A DNA stretch of 64,000 nt from Bacillota bacterium (GCA_023398375.1 JAEWSH010000133.1:186001-250000); one strand, 5' to 3'. Shown: positions 17,115-26,006, numbered from the stretch's first letter. The notes: generated by a model from the sequence alone, not told the origin. A program made the numbers and translations.

Positions 17115-18148
17115 TATCCGTGATTGTGCCAATCTATAAAGTAGAAGCTTATCTGGAACGGGCAGTGGACTCTGTTTTGTGCCAGACTTATGAAAATCTG
17201 GAGATTATTCTGGTAGATGATGGATCCCCGGATAACTGCCCTCAAATATGTGATGAGTATACGAAAAGAGACACCAGGATAAGAGTGATCCATAAACAAA
17301 ATGGTGGATTATCAGATGCAAGGAATGCCGGAATCGCCATGGCGCAAGGAGAATATGTAGCATTTCTTGACTCGGATGACTATATTGCACGACAATTTAT
17401 TGATAAACTATATAATGCATGTGTCAAATATGACAGTGATATTGCAATATGTCAATATGAAATCAGTAATGAACGCGGGAATATTTTTGAATTTGGAAGC
17501 CATGACCTATCTGAAATAGAAAAAACAGACTTAACAATAATTAATAAAGATGTTATAAAAATAAGTGAAAAAATGCAAATTCAAACTTTCTCAAAACGAG
17601 AACTGCTGTTTCAGATGTATGAAGAATATCATCCTCGTAATACAGATTTTATAGTGACCTGGAATAAATTGTATAAGAGAAAACTTTGGAATAACATCTG
17701 TTTTCCAAAGAATAGGATTCACGAGGATGAAGCTACTACCTACAAGATATATGATAAATGTACAAGTGGAGCCTATATCCAGGAAAAACTATACGTGTAC
17801 TATCAGGCTGATGACAGCATTACCAGACAGCATTTTGGGGCAGGCAGAATGGATTGGTTTACTGCGTTGAAAGAACGTATTGAGTTCTTTACGAAAATGG
17901 AAGATAAACAGCTTGCGTTACAATCTTATAAGGCTTTTGCAGATGCGTCCATACGTTTTTACAAAAGATTTTTGGAAGAAACTGACAATTCTGCTATACT
18001 TTGCAGGCAGTGCAGAGAAAATGTGAAGGAAACATTGCAAAAAACTTCAAAAATAGGTGGATTGCCTTGCAAAACCAAAATGGGATATTGCATATTTCTG
18101 ACAAATCAAAAATTATACTTTAAATTGTTGAAATATTTTATTTGTTAA
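17102..18148 (+). CDS. GT2 family glycosyltransferase
   Basis: This 348-residue GT-A enzyme begins MRPLISVIVPIYKVEAYLERA, has ILVDDGSPDNC and the metal-binding AFLDSDDYIA near residue 93. The C-terminal region resembles the CpsJ/EpsJ-type capsular transferases that extend lipid-linked oligosaccharides. It is coupled to the preceding GT2, with AAGGAGAATGAC upstream of the ATG. It is the last gene of the operon starting at 13335, since the next gene has its own promoter. Confidence 0.88.
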   Translation: MRPLISVIVPIYKVEAYLERAVDSVLCQTYENLEIILVDDGSPDNCPQICDEYTKRDTRIRVIHKQNGGLSDARNAGIAMAQGEYVAFLDSDDYIARQFIDKLYNACVKYDSDIAICQYEISNERGNIFEFGSHDLSEIEKTDLTIINKDVIKISEKMQIQTFSKRELLFQMYEEYHPRNTDFIVTWNKLYKRKLWNNICFPKNRIHEDEATTYKIYDKCTSGAYIQEKLYVYYQADDSITRQHFGAGRMDWFTALKERIEFFTKMEDKQLALQSYKAFADASIRFYKRFLEETDNSAILCRQCRENVKETLQKTSKIGGLPCKTKMGYCIFLTNQKLYFKLLKYFIC

Positions 18149-18262
18149 GTTTGATTTAAGTTATAGGATAATATCCATGGCTTAGATGCCCCCTAAATGT
18201 TTTTGTGAGCTGAATCATAAGAATAAATTTATATTAATTTTCCATTAATTCTTATAGTAGAA

Positions 18263-18292
18263 GTGACACATTTAAAATCCTTGTGCTATAAT
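18263..18292 (+). promoter_or_regulatory. Sigma-A type promoter of the DUF3048 lipoprotein gene
   Basis: GTGACA (18263-18268), an 18-base spacer and a perfect TATAAT (18287-18292) lie about 52 bases before the ATG. The preceding 110 bases are AT-rich and otherwise featureless. Confidence 0.6.
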
Positions 18293-18344
18293 AATCTAGG
18301 ATTTTTAAGAAATAATGTATGATAGAAAGTGAGGACTTTTATAC

Positions 18345-19499
18345 ATGAAAAAGCGAAGCATTCTCTTTCTCTTAGCCATGTCTTCGATGTTAGTACTATT
18401 TGGATGTGGTAAAAGTGGAAAAACAACAGAACCTACTACGGAATCAGCGGTTAATGCGGGAGATATTGGATTGACAGAGGATTCTGCTGAAGCAACTGAG
18501 GAAGCCGACGAGACGCGCGAAGGACAGGTAAGAAGTGCACTTACAAATGAATGGATCGATGAAGAATTGGCAAAACAAAGGCCGATTGCTGTTATGTATC
18601 CAATTAATAAAGAAGCAATGCCGCAATATGGGTTAGATAATATCGATGTATTCTATGAGATATTAGAAGAAGGAAAAATGTCAAGGCAGATGGCAATCAT
18701 GCAAGACTGGAAAAATGTGGAGCAGATCGGTAATATCAGAAGTATCCGTGACTACTTTGTATATGCAGCTTTGGAGTGGGATCCGATTATTGTTCACTTT
18801 GGTGGTCCTGAATTATATGTATCAGATATTCTATCGCGTGCAGATGTAGACAATATCAATGGCACCGGCTCCTCTGCCATGGGATCTGATTACGGCGCAT
18901 TTTACAGAGTTAAGAAAGCTGGTGTAGCACAGGAGCATACAGCGTATACAAATGGCGAAAAGATCCTTGCAGCCATTGACAAGGCGGGATTTTCTTTAGA
19001 GCATAGAACGGAGATTTACCAGCCGGAGCATTTCCAGTTTGCAAGTAAATCCGCTCCTAATACATTGGCAGATGCGAAAGGTGCAGAAGATGCAACAACA
19101 ATTGATATGTCAGCCTGCTATCCTGTAACAAAACCTACAATGAAATACAATGCAGATGACGGATTGTACTACAGGGAGATTTACGGAAAGCCTCAGTGTG
19201 ATGCAGTAACAGGTAATCAACTTGCATTTGCGAATGTGATTGTTCAAAATGCGCGATGGGAACAAAGAGACCCAAAAGGTTATTTATTCTTTCAGATGCA
19301 TGATACAACGCGTGACGGGTATTTCTTTACACAAGGAAAAGCAATTCATATCACATGGAAAAAACCGGATGATCAGGGGATAAATAGTAACTATACCCCG
19401 ACCAGATACTATGATGATGACGGGAATGAAGTTACATTGAACACAGGAAAGACCATGATCTATGTGATCGAAGATGGGGATAAAGTGAAATATAATTAA
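18345..19499 (+). CDS. DUF3048 domain lipoprotein (YerB-like)
   Basis: This 384-residue protein has a lipoprotein signal peptide with lipobox LFGC (Cys about 21), a low-complexity Thr/Glu linker, then a DUF3048 domain (RPIAVMYPINKEAMPQYGL, ... SRQMAIMQDW ... IGNIRSIRDYFVYAALEWDPI) and the C-terminal extension typical of YerB. It would be anchored on the outside of the membrane. Its function is not established, though family members are often near cell-wall genes. It has its own promoter and GTGAGGA ribosome binding site, and a strong inverted repeat ends the unit. Confidence 0.85.
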   Translation: MKKRSILFLLAMSSMLVLFGCGKSGKTTEPTTESAVNAGDIGLTEDSAEATEEADETREGQVRSALTNEWIDEELAKQRPIAVMYPINKEAMPQYGLDNIDVFYEILEEGKMSRQMAIMQDWKNVEQIGNIRSIRDYFVYAALEWDPIIVHFGGPELYVSDILSRADVDNINGTGSSAMGSDYGAFYRVKKAGVAQEHTAYTNGEKILAAIDKAGFSLEHRTEIYQPEHFQFASKSAPNTLADAKGAEDATTIDMSACYPVTKPTMKYNADDGLYYREIYGKPQCDAVTGNQLAFANVIVQNARWEQRDPKGYLFFQMHDTTRDGYFFTQGKAIHITWKKPDDQGINSNYTPTRYYDDDGNEVTLNTGKTMIYVIEDGDKVKYN

Positions 19500-19520
19500 A
19501 CCGATAACAGTCTAAAATCA

Positions 19521-19592
19521 AATAGCAGCGAATGGATAATCCATAAAGAGACCGCGTCTTCTGTTGGATAATCCATTCGCTGCTATTGTTTT
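19521..19592 (+). terminator. Long-stem terminator after the DUF3048 gene
   Basis: The arm at 19521-19543 (AATAGCAGCGAATGGATAAT...) is matched by the inverted arm 19565-19587 with one mismatch in 23 pairs, followed by GTTTT. The 21-base loop includes AAGAGACC. The stem is unusually long and may act in both directions between convergent genes. Confidence 0.7.
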
Positions 19593-19706
19593 ACGCGAGT
19601 AATGAGGAAAATGCTCTGCTAGCAGAAGCATTTGACGAATACCGCGATAATGAGTAGAAACTCGCAAAGCGTGTTTCTACTCATTGATAACCTTAGGTGA
19701 TAAACT
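19589..19706 (+). repeat. Dispersed intergenic repeat, copy 3 (two hairpins)
   Basis: The order is TTACGCGAGTAATGAGG, then a hairpin AAATGC-t-CTGC / GCAG-aa-GCATTT, then GACGAATA, CCGCGATAA, and a perfect 13-bp hairpin AATGAGTAGAAAC / GTTTCTACTCATT (19649-19685) closing the loop with CGCAAAGC. The hairpin differs from copy 1 at several pairs yet remains paired. A CCTTA...TTATGCACA block follows, like that at 13161-13190. Confidence 0.65.
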
Positions 19707-19762
19707 TATGCACATCTAAGGGGCTCCGCTAATCCAAAATGCAACAGTCGCTTTCTTTTGGC

Positions 19763-20809
19763 TTAGGATTCGGGTGACGGGTGGAAGTAAAGTATTATGG
19801 TCAGATACATGAACCAATAAAGATGATGTTTCATGAAAAATATAAATAGTCGTTCTGCCAGACTAAGATTCGGCATGGAATAATTTTTTAATGCATCACG
19901 TACTTCAGGATCGTTACATATTTTTTTTATATCTTTCCGTGCAATGCAATACCTGTCTTTTCTGTGTGCAACGATACCACCTTTTATATGTAGAATGGTA
20001 AGACATAAGAAATCATTCAGAATCTGCGGTTTAAAGTTGTATACATTTCTGGTATCACTAATACGGCACAATTCCTGTTTCATTAATTTTATCTTGTCCA
20101 TATAAAGAGGATCATATTGACCAGTCATAGATTGTTCATTAATGCGATAATAATAGGGTATAAAATCCCTCAAAATAGCAATTTTACCGGCATCTAAGAA
20201 CATGGCGAAAGAGAACTGATAATCCTCGCCAACAGTTACCCGCTCGTCACATAGATACATATTTGCAAGAACCAGTTTCCGCCGTATCAGTTTAGACACC
20301 CTGTTAGGCTGCAGACCTCTGCCCATAAAGCTTCCATTGTTAATAAAGGCAGGATAAACATCTTTCTGCATTTCTTTTTGTGTATACACCTCTTTCGGAA
20401 ACTGCATCTGATCGTTCCAATCTACATGCGTATGATTTTCAAATACGTGTCTGATTCCACAGCATACAATATCAGCACCTGTTTTTTGTGCCTCTTGATA
20501 AAGAAGCGCATACATGTCTTCGGCAATCCAATCATCGCTGTCCACAAATCCAATGTATTCGCCCCCAGATAGGGCAATGCCTGATTTCCATGCAGCTGTC
20601 AGACCTTCGTTTTCCTTATGAAGAACCTTAATATTAGAATGTATCCCGGCATACCTGTCGCATATTTCACCGGAACGATCGGTCGAACCATCATCAATGA
20701 GAATGATTTCCAGATTCGGCTGTGTCTGGCGCAAAATACTTTGCAGACATTCTTCTAAATATTGCTCTGCCTGAAAAACAGGAACAATTACACTAATTGC
20801 TACATTCAT
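19763..20809 (-). CDS. GT2 family glycosyltransferase
   Basis: This 348-residue GT-A enzyme on the minus strand starts MNVAISVIVPVFQAEQYLEE, has IILIDDGSTDRSGEICDRY and the metal site GFVDSDDWIAED near residue 93. Its C-terminal hydrophobic stretch (LYWFMYLTIILYF) may touch the membrane. Its ATG overlaps the stop of the upstream fucosyltransferase-like gene by 4 bases, so the two form a coupled two-gene minus-strand unit embedded in plus-strand glycan genes. Confidence 0.88.
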   Translation of the reverse strand: MNVAISVIVPVFQAEQYLEECLQSILRQTQPNLEIILIDDGSTDRSGEICDRYAGIHSNIKVLHKENEGLTAAWKSGIALSGGEYIGFVDSDDWIAEDMYALLYQEAQKTGADIVCCGIRHVFENHTHVDWNDQMQFPKEVYTQKEMQKDVYPAFINNGSFMGRGLQPNRVSKLIRRKLVLANMYLCDERVTVGEDYQFSFAMFLDAGKIAILRDFIPYYYRINEQSMTGQYDPLYMDKIKLMKQELCRISDTRNVYNFKPQILNDFLCLTILHIKGGIVAHRKDRYCIARKDIKKICNDPEVRDALKNYSMPNLSLAERLFIFFMKHHLYWFMYLTIILYFHPSPES

Positions 20810-21606
20810 AGAGCATTTCCTCCGGAAGAATCGGTACCGGCTATGATTTTGGGTATGTGGTGCATATCTGCGGCAATGTCTGTAAAGGAACTATAGAAAC
20901 TGCCGATTATTTTATCTGTCGATGCTAAACAATAAAGGTCGATCAGTGCATCCTGCATACCGCGCAGACTATCACGGGATAGATCCTTGTTTGTGTTGGA
21001 TATAATTCTATCGGGAAAAAGAGTGCGAAGATAAGATTCTTCAGATTCATCATCAGTTGCCAGATAGAAATAAGTATCAGAATTTTTATTTAACTCTTCC
21101 CACATCGCTGTTACAAAAGCATCAGTTGAACTATTCCCAATAGATGGAAGATTATCAGTACGTCGAATGTGTATACCAACGGTAGGTGCAGAAAATACTG
21201 AAATAATAGCATCAATTTTTTGCTGCAATTCAGGAAGAGGTCTGAAAAGTGCATAAGAATCTGCCGGATAAAAATGTTCCTCTGTAGCGATATAGCACCG
21301 CTTTTTGAGAGAAGAACGAAAGTTCTCATCCAGAGTGGAGCCGGTCCTGTTCGTACGTATTTCCTCATTTCCGATATATTGGGAAGTGATTTGATAAAAA
21401 ATCTTGCGCATATCTAATTTGGAAGTAATATTAATAAGGCGTATATCTGGATTGAGCTGAAAAATGGAATCAAAAGAGCAGCCCAGTTCCTGATTGCAAA
21501 ACCAGATAATAGTCAGGCGATCACCACGCATTGCGGCAAGTTTGTAAGCAGAATTAATCGATCTCATTCTATTGCATAAACCGCCGATAGGTTGTATTAT
21601 TAACAT
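20806..21606 (-). CDS. Fucosyltransferase-like glycosyltransferase (HxRRxDN motif)
   Basis: The protein has 266 residues with the start MLIIQPIGGLCNRMRSINSA. That beginning and the HIRRTDNL motif near residue 144 are typical of the alpha-1,2/1,6 and protein-O-fucosyltransferase superfamily, where the Arg residues bind the GDP-fucose phosphates. GDP-fucose genes (gmd, fcl, manC) are 15 kb away, supporting a fucose donor. I chose the ATG at 21606, preceded by TAGGAGTAGGAC. The longer frame to 21741 would overlap the divergent GT4 gene and adds an unrelated hydrophobic stretch. Exact linkage is unknown. Confidence 0.72.
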   Translation of the reverse strand: MLIIQPIGGLCNRMRSINSAYKLAAMRGDRLTIIWFCNQELGCSFDSIFQLNPDIRLINITSKLDMRKIFYQITSQYIGNEEIRTNRTGSTLDENFRSSLKKRCYIATEEHFYPADSYALFRPLPELQQKIDAIISVFSAPTVGIHIRRTDNLPSIGNSSTDAFVTAMWEELNKNSDTYFYLATDDESEESYLRTLFPDRIISNTNKDLSRDSLRGMQDALIDLYCLASTDKIIGSFYSSFTDIAADMHHIPKIIAGTDSSGGNAL

Positions 21607-21688
21607 AATATGTCCTACTCCTATATATTTAAAATAATAAATTATGATAAGTATAGCACAGCTGATTATGGAATGAACAGAGGTATCT

Positions 21689-22987
21689 ATGAAAATAGTA
21701 CAGATAAATACAGTAGTTGGAACGGGAAGTGTCGGGCGCATAGCGGCAAGTCTATATGAGGCAAGTCATGCAAATGATATGGATGCATTAGTGTGTTATG
21801 GCAGAGGCAGTGCACCTGACGGCATGCGGTCAATTAAGATAAGTAATCGAAGGGATATGGTCTTTCATGTCTTACGTAACTTCTGTCTGGGAGAGAGCGG
21901 ATTTGGTTCTGTACGTAAGACAAGAAAATTTCTGCAGATGTTGGATAGGGTGCGGCCGGACCTGATACATCTTCACAATATACATGGTTTTTATTTGCAG
22001 GTAGAACTCCTGTTTGCTTATATCAAGGAAAAAAAGATTCCGGTTGTCTGGACATTGCATGACTGCTGGCCGATGACGGGACATTGTGCTTATTTTGATT
22101 ATGTGGAATGCAACAGATGGAAAACAGGATGCTTTCAATGTCCTCAACAGAGAAGTGCGTATCCGTATGCTCTGTTGAAAGACAATTCAACTGCCAACTA
22201 TGAGAGGAAAAAGAGAGCTTTTACAGGAGTAGAAAATCTTACAATCGTGACACCAAGCATATGGCTAAAGAGTATAGTAAAACAATCTTTTTTGCAGGAG
22301 TATCCTGTGGAAGTGATTCCAAATGGCATAGACTTGTCTGTTTTCAAGCCGGTAAGTGCCGGAAAACGGGAAATGGATATAGATAGGACCGATGAGACCA
22401 TCGGGAATCGCAGTAAAAGGCAGATCCGCATACTTGGAGTAGCCAATATCTGGGAAAAGAGAAAAGGATTGTTATATTTTGAGAGATTAGCACGATGTAT
22501 ACCGGATAACTGTCATATTACTTTAGTCGGGCTGCAAAAAAAACAGATTCAAAAATTGCAGCGGGAGGAAGCAAAAGGAATTCTGCCGGCAGGTAAGATA
22601 CAAGGAATTACAAGAACAGAGAACCCGGTGGAATTGGCACGCTTATATGCAGCAGCAGATGTTTATGTGAATACTACACTGGAAGATAACTTTCCAACCA
22701 CGAATCTGGAGGCATTGGCATCCGGGACACCGGTAATTACCTTTGCAACAGGCGGAAGTCCGGAAGCGATCGATACCGCGACAGGAGCAGTTGTACCAAA
22801 AGGTGACATGGAAGCATTGTGCAAAGCTGTAAAAGAATTTGGGGATAGACCGAAAAAAAGTGAGGCTTGTGTAGAACGTGGCAGACTTTATGATAAAAGG
22901 GTACGGTACCAGGAATATATCACATTATACCGTAAAGTATTGGAAGATAAGAAAAATAGAAAAGATACAAGAGTGGAAGAAATATGA
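21689..22987 (+). CDS. GT4 family glycosyltransferase (WcaC-like)
   Basis: This 432-residue GT-B enzyme has an N-terminal acceptor-side domain (NTVVGTGSVGRIAASLYEA, WTLHDCWPMTGHCAYF with a Cys-rich insertion CNRWKTGCFQC) and a C-terminal donor domain (IPNGIDLSVFKP, GVANIWEKRKGL, TLEDNFPTTNLEALASGTPV). The HDCWPMTGHC signature is that of WcaC/WbaZ-type enzymes that move sugars onto lipid-linked intermediates. It is divergent from the minus-strand unit, with only 82 bases between, and overlaps the next GT2 by 4 bases. Confidence 0.87.
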   Translation: MKIVQINTVVGTGSVGRIAASLYEASHANDMDALVCYGRGSAPDGMRSIKISNRRDMVFHVLRNFCLGESGFGSVRKTRKFLQMLDRVRPDLIHLHNIHGFYLQVELLFAYIKEKKIPVVWTLHDCWPMTGHCAYFDYVECNRWKTGCFQCPQQRSAYPYALLKDNSTANYERKKRAFTGVENLTIVTPSIWLKSIVKQSFLQEYPVEVIPNGIDLSVFKPVSAGKREMDIDRTDETIGNRSKRQIRILGVANIWEKRKGLLYFERLARCIPDNCHITLVGLQKKQIQKLQREEAKGILPAGKIQGITRTENPVELARLYAAADVYVNTTLEDNFPTTNLEALASGTPVITFATGGSPEAIDTATGAVVPKGDMEALCKAVKEFGDRPKKSEACVERGRLYDKRVRYQEYITLYRKVLEDKKNRKDTRVEEI

Positions 22988-23721
22988 GCTTAAAGGTGTC
23001 GATCATTACAACCAATTATAATAATGCCGATAATCTGTCCAATATTATTGAACAGGTGAAAAGGCAGGATTATGACAATATAGAATATATCATAGTAGAC
23101 GGAGCTTCTACTGATCGCTCCAGGGAAGTGATAGAAGAAGCAAAATCCTATTTTGGAGATGCATTACGTGTATTGTCAGAACCGGACCGGGGCATCTATC
23201 ATGCATTGAACAAAGGAATCCGAATGGCTTCCGGTGATATTATAGGATGTTGTTTTGATGAATATACGGAAGTTAGCGTCATTTCTAAAATGGTAGCAGT
23301 GATGGAAGCAGAACAGACAGATGGTGTTCATGCAGATCTTAATTATGTGGATGGCGGGAAAATTATACGGAAATGGCGTCAGGGAAAAGGAAAGATGCGT
23401 TTTGGATGGCTTCCGGGACATCCTACTTTATATTTACGAAAATCGGTATATGACAGATTTGGTTTGTATAAAGAGGACTATCTGGTATCAGCTGACTATG
23501 AATTCATGGTGCGTATTTTGATGAAGGGACATATCCGCTTATCCTATATTCCGGAGGTACTCATTCATATGGCTTATGGCGGAACCAGTAATAAAAGTTT
23601 TGGTGCTTACATGATTTCCCTGAAAGAAGGACATAGAGCACTGAAGGAAAATGGAATTCATTTTGCATTTTTTACAGACTGCTGCCGGACCTTACGCGTA
23701 CTTGCCCAATTTATTAACTAA
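22984..23721 (+). CDS. GT2 family glycosyltransferase (WcaE-like)
   Basis: This 245-residue GT-A enzyme begins MSLKVSIITTNYNNADNLSN. It has YIIVDGASTDRSREVI, EPDRGIYHALNKGIRMASGDI and the later LPGHPTLYLRKSVYD seen in WcaE/colanic-acid type transferases. The usual DxD is replaced by CCFDEY, so metal binding may rely on a single Asp. ATGA overlap with the GT4 gene upstream indicates coupling. A long palindrome separates it from the next gene. Confidence 0.85.
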   Translation: MSLKVSIITTNYNNADNLSNIIEQVKRQDYDNIEYIIVDGASTDRSREVIEEAKSYFGDALRVLSEPDRGIYHALNKGIRMASGDIIGCCFDEYTEVSVISKMVAVMEAEQTDGVHADLNYVDGGKIIRKWRQGKGKMRFGWLPGHPTLYLRKSVYDRFGLYKEDYLVSADYEFMVRILMKGHIRLSYIPEVLIHMAYGGTSNKSFGAYMISLKEGHRALKENGIHFAFFTDCCRTLRVLAQFIN

Positions 23722-23729
23722 TAGGATTC

Positions 23730-23990
23730 AAGTATCAGAAGTTTATTTACATGTTGAGTTTGTCAATTTGCACAATCCACATTTTATTCCTATTGATGCA
23801 CAATATAGTTCATTCGCAACACACTCCCGTTTGGACTCAGCCGCAGTGGTACATAAGAACATAAAATACATGTTCTAAGTACCAGCGGCTTCATACAGTT
23901 GCTCACCAAACTATATTGTGCATCAATATGATACTACAAGTTCATGTGCAAATTGACGGTGCCAGGTTTTAGGACAAACTTCTGATACTT
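23730..23990. repeat. 261-bp imperfect palindrome with nested stems
   Basis: Matching arms occur in register: AAGTATCAGAAGTTT (23730) with AAACTTCTGATACTT (23976); GTCAATTTGCACA (23762) with TGTGCAAATTGAC (23945); TATTGATGCACAATATAGTT (23791) with AACTATATTGTGCATCAATA (23909); and CCGC...GGTAC...AGAACAT (23841-23862) with ATGTTCT...GTACC...CGG near 23869-23888. As RNA it forms one long interrupted hairpin across the gap between two GT genes. The TCAATTTGCACA arm recurs at 36209. Confidence 0.8.
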
Positions 23991-24006
23991 AAGAAAGAGA
24001 AAGATT

Positions 24007-24699
24007 ATGAAAAGTCTGGTCATTATACCTGCTTATAATGAAGAAAAAAGTATAGAAAAAACAGTAATGGATATTAAACAGAATGCACCTGATTTTGATT
24101 ATGTGATTGTGAATGACTGTTCAACAGATGCTACCATAGAGCTGTGCAGGCAAAAGGGATTGCAGGTATTGAATCTGCCGATTAATCTTGGAATAGGCGG
24201 TGCGGTTCAGACCGGGTATCTATATGCTGTGAAAAATGGATATGAGATTGCGGTACAGTTCGATGGAGACGGTCAGCATGATGCAAGATATCTGGATGAG
24301 ATGCAGAAATTTTTATTGCAGGAACAGGCTGATATGGTAATTGGTTCCAGATTTATTGAAAAAGAAGGATTTCAATCCTCTGGGATCAGACGTATGGGAA
24401 TCCGGTATTTCACCAACCTGATAGGTGCATTGACACGGACCAGGATTACAGATCCCACATCCGGGATGAGAATGGTCAATAAAGAAGTAATGGAGCTTTT
24501 TGCCAATAATTATCCAAAAGATTATCCGGAACCCGAAAGCGCTGTTGCTGTTTTAAAGCAACATAAGAAGGTTGTGGAATATCCTGTTGTCATGAGACAA
24601 AGATCAGAAGGTACTTCTTCGATATCGCCGCTAAAAGGAATTTATTATATGATAAAGGTAACGCTTGCCATATTCATGGAAAATATTAGGAGGTATTGA
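24007..24699 (+). CDS. GT2 polyprenyl-phosphate glycosyltransferase (DPM1-like)
   Basis: This 230-residue GT-A enzyme begins MKSLVIIPAYNEEKSIEK. It has VIVNDCSTDATIEL, NLGIGGAVQTGYLYA and the metal-binding QFDGDGQHDA near residue 88, all typical of dolichol/undecaprenyl-phosphate sugar transferases. It has no membrane helices of its own. The DUF2304 membrane gene follows 6 bases later, a pairing common in Firmicutes, and that protein probably anchors or assists it. It likely makes a lipid-phosphate sugar used by GT-C enzymes in the cluster. Confidence 0.85.
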   Translation: MKSLVIIPAYNEEKSIEKTVMDIKQNAPDFDYVIVNDCSTDATIELCRQKGLQVLNLPINLGIGGAVQTGYLYAVKNGYEIAVQFDGDGQHDARYLDEMQKFLLQEQADMVIGSRFIEKEGFQSSGIRRMGIRYFTNLIGALTRTRITDPTSGMRMVNKEVMELFANNYPKDYPEPESAVAVLKQHKKVVEYPVVMRQRSEGTSSISPLKGIYYMIKVTLAIFMENIRRY

Positions 24700-24705
24700 A
24701 AAGTA

Positions 24706-25092
24706 ATGTTGAAATTGCAATTAGTAGCAGGATTTATCTTACTATTGGCTTTGCTTGTAATTGTGAATATGATTCGTAAAAGAAATCTGGAGCTGAAATA
24801 TGCTCTTGCATGGATGGCAGTGATAATCAGTATGCTGATCGTAGACAGCTTTCCGCCGATCCTAAGTTTCCTCTCTTATCTATTTGGCATCGCAACGCCT
24901 GTAAATACGCTTTTTTTATTAGGATTTGTTTTTGCTCTGGTGCTGATATTTGTTCTAACGATAACAGTATCAAGACTTTCGGACAGAATCAGACAATTGT
25001 CACAGGCAGTTGCCCTAAATGAAAAAGAGATAGAAAAATTAAAAGATGAGAAAGAAAATATGAATAAAAAAGAGAAAGAAAAAATGGACTAA
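24706..25092 (+). CDS. DUF2304 membrane protein
   Basis: This 128-residue protein has three hydrophobic segments (residues 3-21, 30-50, 63-85) and a charged C-terminal coiled-coil tail rich in Lys and Glu. The conserved RKRNLELKYALAWM between helices one and two is the DUF2304 signature. DUF2304 proteins pair with DPM1-like transferases, as here, and are thought to work with them at the membrane. The stop lies in GACTAA, just before the rmlD ribosome binding site. Confidence 0.8.
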   Translation: MLKLQLVAGFILLLALLVIVNMIRKRNLELKYALAWMAVIISMLIVDSFPPILSFLSYLFGIATPVNTLFLLGFVFALVLIFVLTITVSRLSDRIRQLSQAVALNEKEIEKLKDEKENMNKKEKEKMD

Positions 25093-25112
25093 AAGTCGAA
25101 GATGGGAGCTAA

Positions 25113-25958
25113 ATGATGAAGAAAATTATTATTACAGGATGTAACGGTCAATTGGGAAGGGCACTAAATAAGCAGTATGCAGGTGCTGAGGACATCATGT
25201 TGGTGAACACAGATGTGGCAGAATTAGATATAACCAATGTTGATCAGGTCATGAAGTTTACGAGAGAAGTACAACCATATGCAATTATAAATTGTGCCGC
25301 TCATACAGGTGTGGATGCGTGCGAAACGCAAGGTGACAGTGCGTTTCAGATCAACGGTATCGGACCACGTAATCTGAGCATTGCAGCTACTGATGTTGGA
25401 GCTAAGATGGTGCATATTTCTTCTGATTACGTATTCTCCGGTAATACGGACAGACCATATACGGAATTTGATCCAGTCGGTCCTATCGGAAAATATGGAA
25501 TGACAAAACTTGCAGGGGAGAATTTTGTAAAGGATTTTGCTAAAGATTACTTTATCCTGCGTACCGCCTGGCTTTATGGAGAAGGCAAGAACTTTGTAAA
25601 AACAATGCTGAAATTATCAGAAACAAATGAAAAGGTACGCGTTGTAAAGGACCAGGTGGGTACTCCGACAAGTGCAGTGGAACTTGCAAAAGCGATCGCC
25701 TATCTGTTACCGACAGACAACTACGGTATTTTTCATGCCACCTGTGAAGGCTCCTGCAATTGGGCAGAGTTTGCCAGACAGATATTCCGTATAGCAGGCA
25801 GGAAAACAGAAGTAGAAGGCATCACAACAGAAGATTTTGGGGCTCCGGCGGCAAGGCCGGCATATTCTATATTGGAAAATTACATGTTAAAATTAACTAC
25901 AGATTTCAAATTTGCAAATTGGGAAGAAGCATTAGTCGAGTATATGAAAACGTTATAG
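25113..25958 (+). CDS. rmlD: dTDP-4-dehydrorhamnose reductase (RmlD)
   Basis: This 281-residue short-chain dehydrogenase has the NAD(P) loop TGCNGQLGRAL, the INCAAHTGVDACE segment, SSDYVFSG and the catalytic YGMTK. It would reduce dTDP-4-keto-L-rhamnose to dTDP-L-rhamnose. RmlA, RmlB and RmlC are not in the window, so they must be elsewhere or this enzyme serves another 6-deoxysugar. The ribosome binding site GATGGGAGCTAA repeats that seen before the YvyF-like gene. Either ATG 25113 or 25116 could be used. Confidence 0.9.
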   Translation: MMKKIIITGCNGQLGRALNKQYAGAEDIMLVNTDVAELDITNVDQVMKFTREVQPYAIINCAAHTGVDACETQGDSAFQINGIGPRNLSIAATDVGAKMVHISSDYVFSGNTDRPYTEFDPVGPIGKYGMTKLAGENFVKDFAKDYFILRTAWLYGEGKNFVKTMLKLSETNEKVRVVKDQVGTPTSAVELAKAIAYLLPTDNYGIFHATCEGSCNWAEFARQIFRIAGRKTEVEGITTEDFGAPAARPAYSILENYMLKLTTDFKFANWEEALVEYMKTL

Positions 25959-26006
25959 CATCAAGGAATGTCTTTAAAAATGCCGTTTAAAAAGGAGCAT
26001 GACAGG

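Noticed and set aside
20806..21741. Long start (21741) for the fucosyltransferase-like gene
   Set aside because: The 45 extra residues overlap the divergent GT4 gene, are unlike the family and lack a ribosome binding site, whereas 21606 has one.
23651..23878. 75-residue open frame over the palindrome
   Set aside because: It starts within the upstream GT2 gene and runs through one arm of the palindrome. No ribosome binding site and no protein-like composition.
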